From contig JANQRF010000002.1 of the NCBI GenBank assembly GCA_028289285.1, positions 186,001-250,000 on the forward strand: a stretch of DNA of 64,000 nucleotides, given 5' to 3'. This document shows positions 17,190 through 27,298 of this stretch, in pieces (position 1 is the first letter of the stretch; every line of letters begins with the position of its first letter). Below the pieces are notes generated by a model. That model worked only from the letters and a program-made list of their open reading frames with translations. It made no database searches and was not told the origin of the DNA. Both the position numbers and the translations under genes were made by a program. The stretch is from Alphaproteobacteria bacterium. Lineage in GTDB: Bacteria; Pseudomonadota; Alphaproteobacteria; Micavibrionales; Micavibrionaceae.

Positions 17190-17777
17190 GTGGCCTCACA
17201 CCAGACCTCCGGCGCAGCTGCCCGCAGATACGCAACCGCCCTCGTAGAGACCGCCCTGGAGTCCAAAAATCTGGACGCTGTTCTCACCGATTTTGCTGAT
17301 TTGGAAGCGATGCTGGGCGTCTCTCCTGATTTACAGCGCGCCGTGACATCCCCGCTTTTTGACCGGAACGAGCAAGTCGCCGCCATGAACGCTTTGGCCG
17401 ATAAGGCGAAATTTCAAAAAGAAACAAAACATTTCCTGATGCTTTTGGCGCAAAACCGCCGTCTGAGCATGATCAGTGCAGTCATTGCAGCCGTTAGAGA
17501 TGCGGCTGCTGATTTGCGCGGGGAAGTGAATGCAACGGTGCAAAGCGCTTCTAAATTATCAGGTGCGCAGGAAAAGGCTCTGGTCGATGCGCTCAGCAAG
17601 ACAACCGGAAAATCTGTGAACATTAAAGTTGAAGTCCGTGAAGACCTCATCGGTGGCATGGTTGTAACCGTTGGCTCTAAAATGATCGACGATAGCGTGA
17701 AGCGCAAACTGGAACGCCTGGAACGTGCGCTCACAGGCGGAGCAAATCAGAACACACAGATAGATAAAGCGTCTTAA
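17190..17777 (+). CDS. atpH: ATP synthase F1 delta subunit
   Basis: Delta (OSCP) links F1 to the F0 stator. AARRYATALVETALESKNLDAV opens the N-terminal helical domain, FLMLLAQNRRLSMI is the diagnostic mid-protein segment, and VKVEVREDLIGGMVVTVGSKMIDDSVKRKLERL closes it (KSVNIKVEVREDLIGG and the segment after it are typical). I chose GTG 17190 (195 aa), after AAAGAG, because the 24 residues in front from ATG 17118 are unlike the family. It is the first gene of the F1 operon. Only F1 genes follow, which is usual in Alphaproteobacteria. Confidence 0.93.
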   Translation: MASHQTSGAAARRYATALVETALESKNLDAVLTDFADLEAMLGVSPDLQRAVTSPLFDRNEQVAAMNALADKAKFQKETKHFLMLLAQNRRLSMISAVIAAVRDAAADLRGEVNATVQSASKLSGAQEKALVDALSKTTGKSVNIKVEVREDLIGGMVVTVGSKMIDDSVKRKLERLERALTGGANQNTQIDKAS

Positions 17778-17793
17778 TTTTAAAGGTTGTAAA

Positions 17794-18255
17794 ATGATTG
17801 GCGGAAATAAACTAGAATTTTTACAAACGGAGTATAGACCTTGTGCGTGGGCGGCATTGCCTGAAAATTCTCCTATAGTGTTATTTAAGGGCGTTGCAGA
17901 ATTTGCCGTTACAAGACCGGATGGTGATTTTATTTTTGAGAGTGATGGCAAGACCAGGAAAACTGAAAAATGGCCATTTTTTGAAATATATGCTTCTGAC
18001 AACACACCAAACCGTATTGAAGAAGATGCAATTACAGGTGAGCTCATGTCTACCGCTCTGGCATCAGAAAGCCATGAATCGGGATATGAGCCAGCAGTTA
18101 TCAGAATAGTAGATAGTGAGGATGAAACACTCAGTTCTCTAGGAGATTGGCTATTAGCAGTAAATCACATTAAAAAACACGGAGGTTCTAATGCTCCACG
18201 TTTTAGAGTTTCAGAAGGACCAAACGGTACATTAGCGTTTACGCCTGTAAATTAA
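17794..18255 (+). CDS. Unknown 153-aa protein inserted between atpH and atpA
   Basis: The ATG follows an AAAGG ribosome-binding site and sits 16 bases after atpH; atpA follows 35 bases later, so it should be transcribed with the operon. The product is soluble and acidic with a compact beta-rich look (IVLFKGVAEFAVTRPDGDFIF; EPAVIRIVDSEDETL). I recognise no family. Composition is AT-richer than atpH and atpA. Standard F1 operons have nothing here. Confidence 0.8.
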   Translation: MIGGNKLEFLQTEYRPCAWAALPENSPIVLFKGVAEFAVTRPDGDFIFESDGKTRKTEKWPFFEIYASDNTPNRIEEDAITGELMSTALASESHESGYEPAVIRIVDSEDETLSSLGDWLLAVNHIKKHGGSNAPRFRVSEGPNGTLAFTPVN

Positions 18256-18290
18256 TTAAGGTTTAGTTTTAAAAGAGGAAGAGAAAGAAA

Positions 18291-19841
18291 ATGGAAATCA
18301 AAGCAGCAGAAATTTCTGACATCCTGAAAAAGCAGATCGCCGATTTTGGCGCGCAGGCAGATGTCGCCGAGATCGGGCAGGTGCTCTCCGTCGGGGACGG
18401 GGTCGCCCGCGTATACGGTCTGGATAATGTGCAGGCCGGGGAAATGGTTGAATTCCCGGGCGGCATTAAAGGGATGGCGCTGAACCTCGAAGCCGATAAT
18501 GTCGGGGTGGTGATTTTCGGGGATGACCGCGACATTAAAGAAGGCGATATCGTCCGCCGGACGGGTGAGATTGTGCAGGTACCGGTCGGCAAAGGCTTGC
18601 TGGGGCGCGTTGTTGACGGTCTGGGGAACCCGATCGACGGCAAAGGTCCGATTGACTCAAAAGAATTCCGCCGCGTGGAAGTGAAAGCGCCCGGCATTAT
18701 TCCAAGAAAATCCGTGCATGAGCCGATGCAGTCAGGTTTGAAAGCGATTGATGCGCTTGTACCGGTTGGCCGTGGTCAGCGGGAACTTGTGATTGGCGAC
18801 CGCCAGACAGGAAAGACAGCTGTTTGCGTTGATACAATCATTAATCAAAAATCTGTGAACGCCGATAAAGACGAAAAGAAGCATCTTTACTGTGTGTATG
18901 TGGCTGTTGGCCAGAAACGCTCGACCGTTGCGCAGCTGGTGCGGGAACTCGAAGAAAACGGCGCGATGGAATACTCCATTGTTGTGGCGGCAACAGCCTC
19001 TGATCCGGCGCCGATGCAGTTTCTGGCACCGTATACAGGCTGCACGATGGGTGAATGGTTCCGCGATAACGGCCTGCACGCGCTGGCGATTTATGATGAC
19101 TTGTCCAAGCAGGCTGTGGCCTATCGTCAGATGTCCCTGCTCTTACGTCGTCCGCCTGGACGTGAAGCCTATCCGGGGGATGTGTTCTACATTCACTCCC
19201 GCCTTCTTGAACGGGCTGCGAAGATGAATGAAGATGAGGGTGCCGGCTCTCTAACCGCGCTGCCGATCATTGAAACACAAGCCGGTGACGTATCTGCCTA
19301 TATTCCAACAAACGTGATTTCGATTACGGACGGTCAGATATTCCTGGAAACAGGTCTGTTCTTTAAGGGTATCCGCCCGGCGATTAATGTCGGTCTGTCC
19401 GTGTCCCGGGTTGGATCTGCCGCGCAGATCAAGGCGATGAAACAAGTTTCCGGGTCTATTAAGCTGGAGCTTGCCCAATACCGCGAAATGGAAGCCTTTG
19501 CGCAGTTTGCCTCTGACCTTGATGCGTCGACACAGAAATTGCTCGCGCGCGGAGCGCGCCTGACGCAACTTCTAAAACAGCCGCAATATTCACCGCTGAA
19601 AGTGGAAGAGCAGGTCTTCGTGATTTTCGCAGGGACTCAAGGTTTCCTCGATGGCGTTGAAGTCGGGGATGTCTCAGAATATGAATCCCGTCTGCTGGAA
19701 GATGTCCGTGCAAACGGTAAAGACATCCTGGATGAAATTGCCAAAAAGCAAAAACTGGATGATGAGCTTGAAGCGAAGATGAAAGACTATCTTGAAAAGT
19801 TCACTGCCGGTTTCGCAGGAAGTGTAAGCAAGGCGGCTTAA
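18291..19841 (+). CDS. atpA: ATP synthase F1 alpha subunit
   Basis: This is the non-catalytic nucleotide-binding subunit of the F1 hexamer. At 516 aa it has normal length. Features are the beta-barrel start ([21 protein letters not shown]), Walker A GDRQTGKT (169-176), [17 protein letters not shown], and the arginine-finger region [20 protein letters not shown]. An AAGAGGAAGAGAAAG purine-rich ribosome-binding site precedes the ATG. It is flanked on both sides by unrelated small genes. Codon use is GC-rich, in contrast to those neighbours. Confidence 0.98.
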   Translation: MEIKAAEISDILKKQIADFGAQADVAEIGQVLSVGDGVARVYGLDNVQAGEMVEFPGGIKGMALNLEADNVGVVIFGDDRDIKEGDIVRRTGEIVQVPVGKGLLGRVVDGLGNPIDGKGPIDSKEFRRVEVKAPGIIPRKSVHEPMQSGLKAIDALVPVGRGQRELVIGDRQTGKTAVCVDTIINQKSVNADKDEKKHLYCVYVAVGQKRSTVAQLVRELEENGAMEYSIVVAATASDPAPMQFLAPYTGCTMGEWFRDNGLHALAIYDDLSKQAVAYRQMSLLLRRPPGREAYPGDVFYIHSRLLERAAKMNEDEGAGSLTALPIIETQAGDVSAYIPTNVISITDGQIFLETGLFFKGIRPAINVGLSVSRVGSAAQIKAMKQVSGSIKLELAQYREMEAFAQFASDLDASTQKLLARGARLTQLLKQPQYSPLKVEEQVFVIFAGTQGFLDGVEVGDVSEYESRLLEDVRANGKDILDEIAKKQKLDDELEAKMKDYLEKFTAGFAGSVSKAA

Positions 19842-19848
19842 AAAATAT

Positions 19849-20106
19849 ATGGAAGAGTATTTTTTCTTAGGCGATCAATATTTAACAGCTGATGGACTTA
19901 TTGATGCAGCTGAAAAGGTGAATGCACAATATGTACATGCTGAAGGTTATGGCTTAGTTGAAATGGGTGATATGGGTCGTAAAACTAGACTTTTTAATCA
20001 TGTAACTCATCTTCGGACATTTTTACGGCAGCAATCAGGTAATAGTGGAAGCGTATATAAAATTGAAGAAGGCAAATTAGATAAATTAGAAGGGCCTTTA
20101 ATATAA
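19849..20106 (+). CDS. Unknown 85-aa protein inserted between atpA and atpG
   Basis: The frame starts 7 bases after the atpA stop and ends 16 bases before atpG. The product is small and soluble (MEEYFFLGDQYLTADGLIDAAEKVNAQ...), with no membrane segment and no recognised family. The base composition is clearly AT-rich (one sampled 60-base line is 23/60 GC, against 43/60 in a line of atpA). The ribosome-binding site is weak, so translation may be coupled to atpA. Confidence 0.72.
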   Translation: MEEYFFLGDQYLTADGLIDAAEKVNAQYVHAEGYGLVEMGDMGRKTRLFNHVTHLRTFLRQQSGNSGSVYKIEEGKLDKLEGPLI

Positions 20107-20122
20107 ATTAAGAGAATAAAGA

Positions 20123-21037
20123 ATGCCTAGTTTGAAAGAATATCGCGACCGGATCGCTTCTGTTAAGTCGACAAAAAAAATTACGTCGGCTATGAAAATG
20201 GTGGCGGCCTCCAAGCTTAAAAAAGCGCAGGATCAGGCCGAAGCCTCCCAGCCTTATGCCCGCGCGATGGGGGAAATGCTGGCCCGCGTGGCGGCAGGGG
20301 TGAATATTACGCCGACCTCGCCGAAACTGCTGATCGGCACAGGGAAAGACGATGTCCATTTGCTGGTGATCGTGACGTCGGACCGCGGCCTGTGCGGCGG
20401 GTTTAACGGCAATCTCGTGCGCAAAGCACGTCAGGAAATCGCCCATCTGGAACGCGAAGGCAAAACGGTTAAGCTGATCACGGTGGGCCGGAAAGCGCGT
20501 GATCTTCTCAAACGCGATCATGCCTCAAAAATCGTCCATAGTTTTACAGGTCTTGGCAGCGGCAAAAAACTCTCTTTTGCCGAAGTGAATGAAATCACCA
20601 AAGAAGTGCTGGCGCAGTTTGAGGCTGAGGCTTTTGATGTCTGCACGCTTATTTATAATAAATTCCGCTCCGTGCTGGTACAAAAGCCAAGCGCCCAGCA
20701 AATTATCCCGTTTAAGGCGGCTGAGAGCGATGAAGCCAATGACAATGCACCGGAAGAACCAAAAGAAGAAGACGGTTTAAAATCACCTTATGATTTTGAA
20801 CCTGAAGAAGAAGCGATCCTGGCAAAACTTTTGCCGCGTAATCTTGGTGTTCAGGTTTTCCGCGCACTTCTTGACAGCGCCGCCGGGGAGCAGGCTGCGC
20901 GTATGACCGCGATGGATAATGCAACGCGTAATGCGGGCGACCGCATCAACAGCCTGACAATTCAGTATAACCGGGCCCGTCAGGCTTATATTACGAAGGA
21001 GTTGATTGAAATCATCTCCGGCGCGGAGGCGGTGTAA
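20123..21037 (+). CDS. atpG: ATP synthase F1 gamma subunit
   Basis: Gamma is the rotor shaft. The paired terminal helices are clear: [22 protein letters not shown] at the N-terminus and [20 protein letters not shown] then [16 protein letters not shown] at the C-terminus. The Rossmann-like middle has [12 protein letters not shown]. At 304 aa it is slightly long because of an acidic loop around residues 200-225 ([18 protein letters not shown]). That loop lies in the middle domain and should not disturb the coiled coil. Confidence 0.97.
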   Translation: MPSLKEYRDRIASVKSTKKITSAMKMVAASKLKKAQDQAEASQPYARAMGEMLARVAAGVNITPTSPKLLIGTGKDDVHLLVIVTSDRGLCGGFNGNLVRKARQEIAHLEREGKTVKLITVGRKARDLLKRDHASKIVHSFTGLGSGKKLSFAEVNEITKEVLAQFEAEAFDVCTLIYNKFRSVLVQKPSAQQIIPFKAAESDEANDNAPEEPKEEDGLKSPYDFEPEEEAILAKLLPRNLGVQVFRALLDSAAGEQAARMTAMDNATRNAGDRINSLTIQYNRARQAYITKELIEIISGAEAV

Positions 21038-21039
21038 AG

Positions 21040-21873
21040 ATGTATTCAATAAAAAAAGCAATCTGTTTGGTTCTTGCTTTATCGTGCGGTTTTACTTTAA
21101 CGGCATGTAATGCAACCTATAAAGCTTTGTCTGAAGAGTATCAGGGTCAGCGTCTTCCGGTGCGGGTTGCTTATAGTAATGAAAACAGTGCAGATGTTGT
21201 ATATCCGACAGGCGGGTCATATGTTAGCGGGCCGCTTGTCGCTGTTTTGGTTATTGCTGTTGCACAGGCTGCAGCCCAGGCACATCAAGCGCAGCAAGCC
21301 AGAGAGATTGCTAAGGATATTGAGAATGCACTCAATAATTATAACTTTACGGCAAATGTGCGAAATCCAACTTATAGTGCAATAAAAAGTGCGAAATGGC
21401 TGAATGTAAAAGGGCTGGATAAAGTTGATCCGACAAAAACAGCCAACCAAATTCTTAAAGATGTCGAAGAAAACTTCGCTGTTGTTGTTTCTTATGATTA
21501 TAAGCTCATGAGTAAAGAGAATATGATTAATTATTTGAATTTTCATGTTTACGAAAGAAATGAACAGGGGAGCGGGTTTCAGGAAATATATAAAGTTCGC
21601 CTGAACGAAAGTTTTCAAATTTCGAATAATGGGAGTGCATCTGATGAGCGCGTAGGTCACTGGCATACAAATGGCGGCAAACTGCTTCAGAAAGCAATTA
21701 CACAGACAACCCGGTCTATGTTGAGCAAGTTGAGGCAGTATCTTGCAAACCCTCATAACAAACAAATGCAGCAGCATATTCGGGATGAGGAAAGCGGAGT
21801 TGAAATAACAAACAAGCCACAGGTTTCGGCGCAGGAAGCTCCTAAAAAGAAAAATTTTGGGGCCAGGTCATAA
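21040..21873 (+). CDS. Predicted lipoprotein of unknown function between atpG and atpD
   Basis: The start lies 2 bases after atpG, with GGAGG 10 bases upstream. A lipoprotein signal peptide ends in the lipobox LTAC (Cys23). Next come a glycine/valine-rich hydrophobic stretch (SYVSGPLVAVLVIAVAQAAAQAHQAQQA) and a long soluble domain with AVVVSYDYKLMSKENM and GHWHTNGGKLLQKAI. It is AT-rich compared with atpG and atpD. I recognise no family. An envelope lipoprotein inside the F1 operon has no obvious link to ATP synthesis. Confidence 0.82.
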   Translation: MYSIKKAICLVLALSCGFTLTACNATYKALSEEYQGQRLPVRVAYSNENSADVVYPTGGSYVSGPLVAVLVIAVAQAAAQAHQAQQAREIAKDIENALNNYNFTANVRNPTYSAIKSAKWLNVKGLDKVDPTKTANQILKDVEENFAVVVSYDYKLMSKENMINYLNFHVYERNEQGSGFQEIYKVRLNESFQISNNGSASDERVGHWHTNGGKLLQKAITQTTRSMLSKLRQYLANPHNKQMQQHIRDEESGVEITNKPQVSAQEAPKKKNFGARS

Positions 21874-21883
21874 ATCAGGCTAA

Positions 21884-23341
<1,458 letters not shown>

Positions 23342-23349
23342 AGGTAAAA

Positions 23350-23517
23350 ATGGGGTCATGTAAGCCACCAGATCCGCCTGCTCTAGCTAAGCTAAAAGAG
23401 ATATACGGTATCTCGGCATATGACCCTGATGGCAACAAGGAAGTGCTAGAGCGAGTTTTGAAGATTGCGTTAATGGCTGCTGAAGAAAGCGATAAACCGG
23501 AACCAACACATCATTAA
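23350..23517 (+). CDS. Small 55-aa protein between atpD and atpC
   Basis: The ATG at 23350 is preceded by GAGGT, 4 bases away and overlapping the atpD stop. The frame runs 55 codons to TAA at 23515. It begins MGSCKPPDPPALAKLKEIYG and ends EESDKPEPTHH, with a helical middle (EVLERVLKIALMAAEE). No family is recognised. The well-placed ribosome-binding site, the tight fit between two genes and the pattern of inserts in this operon support it being real. Confidence 0.65.
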   Translation: MGSCKPPDPPALAKLKEIYGISAYDPDGNKEVLERVLKIALMAAEESDKPEPTHH

Positions 23518-23528
23518 AGTTGAAAAAT

Positions 23529-23936
23529 ATGACGAATAACACATTCAATTTCGAACTTGTTTCCCCGGAACGCATTCTAGTCTCTGAGCCTGCTTGGCAG
23601 GTGACGATCCCGGGGGAGGGCGGCACACTTGGCGTGCGTAAAGGCCATGCGTCTTTTGTGGTCTCGATTAAGCCGGGTGTCGTTGAGGTGATCAAATCCG
23701 AAGGCGGAGAAGTTGAAAAAATCTTTATCGCCGGCGGGTTTGCAGATGTTTCTGCAGAAAACGTCACGGTTCTGGCCGAAGAGGCTGTGAATGTGAATGA
23801 TCTTGATAAAGATCTGCTTGCGCAGGAACTTCAGGACCTGAACGAAGATTTGCAGCGCGCCGAAGATGAAGCTGAAAAAGCTAAAGTTTCTGGTGAGTTA
23901 GAGCTTGTACAGATTAAGCTCAGCGCTATTTCATAA
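23529..23936 (+). CDS. atpC: ATP synthase F1 epsilon subunit
   Basis: Epsilon regulates F1 rotation. The beta-sandwich domain is recognisable: FNFELVSPERILVSEPAWQVTIPGEGGTLGVRKGHASF and VIKSEGGEVEKIFIAGGFADVSAENVTVLAEEA. A C-terminal helical hairpin follows (QELQDLNEDLQRAEDEAEKAK). I chose ATG 23529 (135 aa); a TTG three codons upstream is the alternative. It is the last ATP synthase gene in the operon. Confidence 0.95.
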   Translation: MTNNTFNFELVSPERILVSEPAWQVTIPGEGGTLGVRKGHASFVVSIKPGVVEVIKSEGGEVEKIFIAGGFADVSAENVTVLAEEAVNVNDLDKDLLAQELQDLNEDLQRAEDEAEKAKVSGELELVQIKLSAIS

Positions 23937-23999
23937 AAATATTTTACATACGTAAAACCTCTTGCTAAAACCTTTTTTGAACTTAAGAAAGGGTTTTCT

Positions 24000-24458
24000 A
24001 TGAGTGAATGTATGTTGCGTATTGTTTTCAAGCTTCCAGCGTCTAAACGTCCCGAAGCGGAGCGTTATAAAGAACTTCATGAGCTTATATTTAGCTCTAA
24101 GATTGAAATTGTTGGAAGACGACTAACGAATGAAATTATTTGTCGTTTGACTATGTATGATTTTTGGCTGTTTGGCGGCTCTGAAGAAATGTCTGGATCT
24201 ATACATAGACTTTTAGGAGCCGAGAATATTCTTCACTCTTTATGGTCAGATGATCATGTTATGTACCCCTCTAAGTGCAATGCTGATGAAAAATGGGATG
24301 GGGCAGAATCCGAGCCATTAAAAGATTATTTTTCTCGCAAATATCCTGATTTTGATCCTCATTTATTTCATGCAGGTTCTCAAATATTTCATGGTGATAA
24401 TGTTAAAAAACCTCTTCAACTAGCCATACCAGAAAGTTTTTTTAGTCAACCTGCTTAA
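24000..24458 (+). CDS. Unknown 152-aa protein after atpC
   Basis: The ATG follows an AAGAAAGGG ribosome-binding site 6-7 bases upstream and lies 63 bases after atpC. The product is soluble, with aromatic and His residues toward the C-terminus (YPDFDPHLFHAGSQIFHGDN). No known family is recognised. It is markedly AT-rich. No terminator is visible between it and atpC, so it may be the last gene of the operon, the fifth non-ATPase gene interleaved with F1 genes. Confidence 0.75.
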   Translation: MSECMLRIVFKLPASKRPEAERYKELHELIFSSKIEIVGRRLTNEIICRLTMYDFWLFGGSEEMSGSIHRLLGAENILHSLWSDDHVMYPSKCNADEKWDGAESEPLKDYFSRKYPDFDPHLFHAGSQIFHGDNVKKPLQLAIPESFFSQPA

Positions 24459-24483
24459 TAAACTGGTAAATAGAAGAAACACT

Positions 24484-25242
24484 CTAATAAAGTTTTACTT
24501 CTCTTAATCCAAAAAAGCTGTTTGTCAGGTATACCGCATCTGCGTCTTTCAGGCGTGCGGGAGAGATTTGCTCTTCAATGGCACTATTTACTTGAATATC
24601 AAAATCACCATTTAAGATTTTTTTACGTGTGATACCGGCCAAAACACCTTCGGAAAGAGGCGGAGTGATGAGTGTATCGCCTTCCCGGATAAAGACATTG
24701 CTCGTGGCACCGCAAGCAATGTTGCCATCTGTATTGGTGAGAATGGCTTCGGTGGCACCAATGCTTTCAGCTTTTCGCCTTGCGGCATAAGAGCGCGAAT
24801 AATCAATGCGTTTACAATTTTCAAGGACACATCCGGCGATACGCGGAAAATCTTGAATAACGGCACATCGCAAAGGGCTCTTATCCGGGGCAGGACTTGA
24901 TCCAACAGAGATTAAAAAAGTCGGTTTTTGGGCGGGCGCAAGCGGTCCTGGGACAGAGCCGCCGGTTACAACACTGCGCACGCGCGCATATCCGGATGTC
25001 AGATTGTTTTTCTTTAAAAGGCTTGTAGTGATTTCTTCAAAGTTATTAATCTCCGGTATTAGGCCAATCACCGTTTGGGAATCATGCATCAGCCGCTCAT
25101 AGTGATCTTCAAGCCAAGCGGGCGTCCCATCTTCGGCAAGCATGGAATCAAAAATGCCGATACCTGTCGTAAAACCACTATCGTTGATATGAATGAGCGG
25201 ATCGTTTTCTTCAACGAGGTGTCCGTTTAGCCAGCAAATCAT
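24484..25242 (-). CDS. pabC: Aminodeoxychorismate lyase-like class IV aminotransferase
   Basis: This is a fold-type IV PLP enzyme of 252 aa. Features are the N-terminal GFTTGIGIFDSM, the PLP lysine Lys144 in ENCKRIDYSRSYAARRKA, EAILTNTDGNIACGATSNVFI and LSEGVLAGITRKKIL. In this context it should convert 4-amino-4-deoxychorismate to p-aminobenzoate and pyruvate for folate synthesis, because pabA and pabB lie immediately upstream. A branched-chain or D-amino acid aminotransferase is the alternative within the fold. Confidence 0.88.
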   Translation of the reverse strand: MICWLNGHLVEENDPLIHINDSGFTTGIGIFDSMLAEDGTPAWLEDHYERLMHDSQTVIGLIPEINNFEEITTSLLKKNNLTSGYARVRSVVTGGSVPGPLAPAQKPTFLISVGSSPAPDKSPLRCAVIQDFPRIAGCVLENCKRIDYSRSYAARRKAESIGATEAILTNTDGNIACGATSNVFIREGDTLITPPLSEGVLAGITRKKILNGDFDIQVNSAIEEQISPARLKDADAVYLTNSFFGLREVKLY

Positions 25243-25243
25243 A

Positions 25244-25840
25244 TCAGGCGGCTTTCACTTTATCTGCATGCCACATATCGGCCAGCATGAGGAAATTACG
25301 CATAATATCCAGCCCGTTTTCTGTTAGAACCGATTCCGGATGAAACTGTACGCCGTAAACAGGATAGGTTTTATGCTCAAAGGCCATGGGAATCCTATCT
25401 TCGCTTTCAGCCGTTATTTTTAAATCCGTATCACCTGGAAGTTGTGCGATGAGTGAGTGATAGCGCGCGCCTGTCAGCGGATTGGGCAGGCCCATAAACA
25501 GGCCTTCGCCATTATGCTCGATGACAGAGACTTCGCCATGGACAGGTTCCGGCGCACGAATGGTTTGTCCGCCATAAATCTCGCCGATACATTGATGTCC
25601 AAGGCAGACACCGAGGATTGGAATGCGTGGCCCCAGATGGCGGATAATATCCATGCAGATCCCGCTTTCGGCAGGCGTGCACGGGCCAGGGGAGAGAATA
25701 ATCGCACGCGGGCTTTGTTCAATAATCTCCCCGAGTGTGATGGCATCATTGCGCGCAACCTGCGTTTTCCAGCCTAGATGGCGCACATAACGTGCAAGGT
25801 TATGGACAAAGCTATCGTAATTATCAATCAGCAGGATCAT
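25244..25840 (-). CDS. pabA: Aminodeoxychorismate/anthranilate synthase glutaminase subunit
   Basis: This class I glutamine amidotransferase has 198 aa. The nucleophile is Cys79 in GVCLGHQ, with His167 and Glu169 in VQFHPES completing the triad, and LIDNYDSFVHNLARY is the usual start. It supplies ammonia to PabB. Its start overlaps the pabB stop by 4 bases and pabC follows 1 base after its stop, so the three are one translationally coupled operon. It may also serve anthranilate synthase (TrpG), since such subunits are often shared. Confidence 0.93.
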   Translation of the reverse strand: MILLIDNYDSFVHNLARYVRHLGWKTQVARNDAITLGEIIEQSPRAIILSPGPCTPAESGICMDIIRHLGPRIPILGVCLGHQCIGEIYGGQTIRAPEPVHGEVSVIEHNGEGLFMGLPNPLTGARYHSLIAQLPGDTDLKITAESEDRIPMAFEHKTYPVYGVQFHPESVLTENGLDIMRNFLMLADMWHADKVKAA

Positions 25841-27252
25841 GCGGCGTCCCTTTTTTCGTCTGTGCCAAAATAGCCGCCGAAACTTTCAAACAGTTTTTCG
25901 GCCTTTAGAAGTGTTTCCTCCAGTTCGTCATTCGCATCGGATTTGGCTGTAATCCCGCCGCCGGTTTGAATATGCGCTTGATCGCCATGATGTACAATCG
26001 TACGGATAGCAATGTTTAAATCCATATTACCGTTAAAGCCTAGTATGCCCATCGATCCGCACCATGGGCCGCGGCGGTGCGGTTCCAGCTCTTCGAGAAT
26101 TTCCATCGCCCGAACTTTCGGCGCGCCGGAAATAGACCCGCCCGGAAAGCAGGCCTTGATAAGATCGGTCTGGTCATGGTCGGCACGCAGCTCTCCTGTG
26201 ACAACAGACACCAAGTGATGCAAGCCTTCATAGGTTTCGATACCGCATAATGCCGGCACATCGACTGAAAAATCGGTACAAACCTTGGAAAGGTCATTAC
26301 GTAGCAGGTCCACAATCATCGCATTCTCTGCCCGGTTCTTGGCGCTGTTTTCCAGATCGGAGGCCGGGAAAGAAATTTTCAGCGTGCCTTTGATCGGACG
26401 CGTTTCAACCTTCCGGTCCTGTAATTTCAAAAACCGCTCCGGCGAAGCGCTTGCCAGTTTGATATCCCCAAAATTCATGTAAGAGGCAAACGGGGCGGGA
26501 TTAACCGCACGTAAATGACAGTAATGCGCATAATGATCAAAGCTTTCCGGAAGCGCCGCGCTGAAACGCCGGGACAGGCAGGCCTGATACATATCGCCTG
26601 CATAAATATATTCAATGACTTTGCGAATATCCTGCCGGTATTCGGCATCTCCGCGTGCGGGAATCCAATCTATATAAGAATTCGGCTCATACGGTTCAGG
26701 TTTTTCAGTCTGTAAAATTTGTTCTTTCAGCGCCGTAAAGCGTCTTTTGGCTTCCCAGCGGGACCGGGCGATCATACAAAAAGACGTTTCGCCGCTTTTA
26801 TGATCGTGCCGGATTACCTGATCGTAAAAACCGATAATCATATCCGGCATATTAGGATTATCTTGCGCATAGGAAGGCAGGCGTTCCAGCCCACGGGCCA
26901 GATCATATCCAAAATAGCCCGCTGCCCCGCCGCTAAAGAAAGGGGTATTATCCAGATAGTCTATCTCTTTTGAAAGCGCATCGAGACGGTTTTGAACAAA
27001 GGCAAGCGGGTCACCGTCAAAATGATTTTCTTCCCGGCCAAGACTGTGTGTAATGTGCCTGTCTTTACTTTCAATCGTTTCAAACGGGTGGATACAGATA
27101 AAACTTTGCGTGTTCAAAGGATGATTATCTAAAGCACTATCAAAGAATAAGCTGTAAGGTTGATTTGCAAAAACTGCAAAAGCACAGGCAGGATCAAACA
27201 CGTTCGGTTCATCCCACTTAAAGACATAAAGTTTACGCCGTTTTCCCCACAT
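25837..27252 (-). CDS. pabB: Aminodeoxychorismate synthase component I
   Basis: PabB aminates chorismate to 4-amino-4-deoxychorismate. Its 471 aa contain the PabB-type signature PIKGT (the lysine forms a covalent intermediate in this family). Also present are MIVDLLRNDLSKVC, CFPGGSISGAPKVRAMEILEEL and the C-terminal IRTIVHHGDQAHIQTGGGI. PIKGT, in place of the PIAGT of TrpE, favours PabB. It is the first gene of the pabB-pabA-pabC operon. The start may lie a few codons further in, as the first residues (MWGKRRKLYVFKW) are not conserved. Confidence 0.93.
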   Translation of the reverse strand: MWGKRRKLYVFKWDEPNVFDPACAFAVFANQPYSLFFDSALDNHPLNTQSFICIHPFETIESKDRHITHSLGREENHFDGDPLAFVQNRLDALSKEIDYLDNTPFFSGGAAGYFGYDLARGLERLPSYAQDNPNMPDMIIGFYDQVIRHDHKSGETSFCMIARSRWEAKRRFTALKEQILQTEKPEPYEPNSYIDWIPARGDAEYRQDIRKVIEYIYAGDMYQACLSRRFSAALPESFDHYAHYCHLRAVNPAPFASYMNFGDIKLASASPERFLKLQDRKVETRPIKGTLKISFPASDLENSAKNRAENAMIVDLLRNDLSKVCTDFSVDVPALCGIETYEGLHHLVSVVTGELRADHDQTDLIKACFPGGSISGAPKVRAMEILEELEPHRRGPWCGSMGILGFNGNMDLNIAIRTIVHHGDQAHIQTGGGITAKSDANDELEETLLKAEKLFESFGGYFGTDEKRDAA

Positions 27253-27298
27253 CTTATAACCTCTCGGGTATGGCGGTTTTATGCGCCTTTACGCGGTT

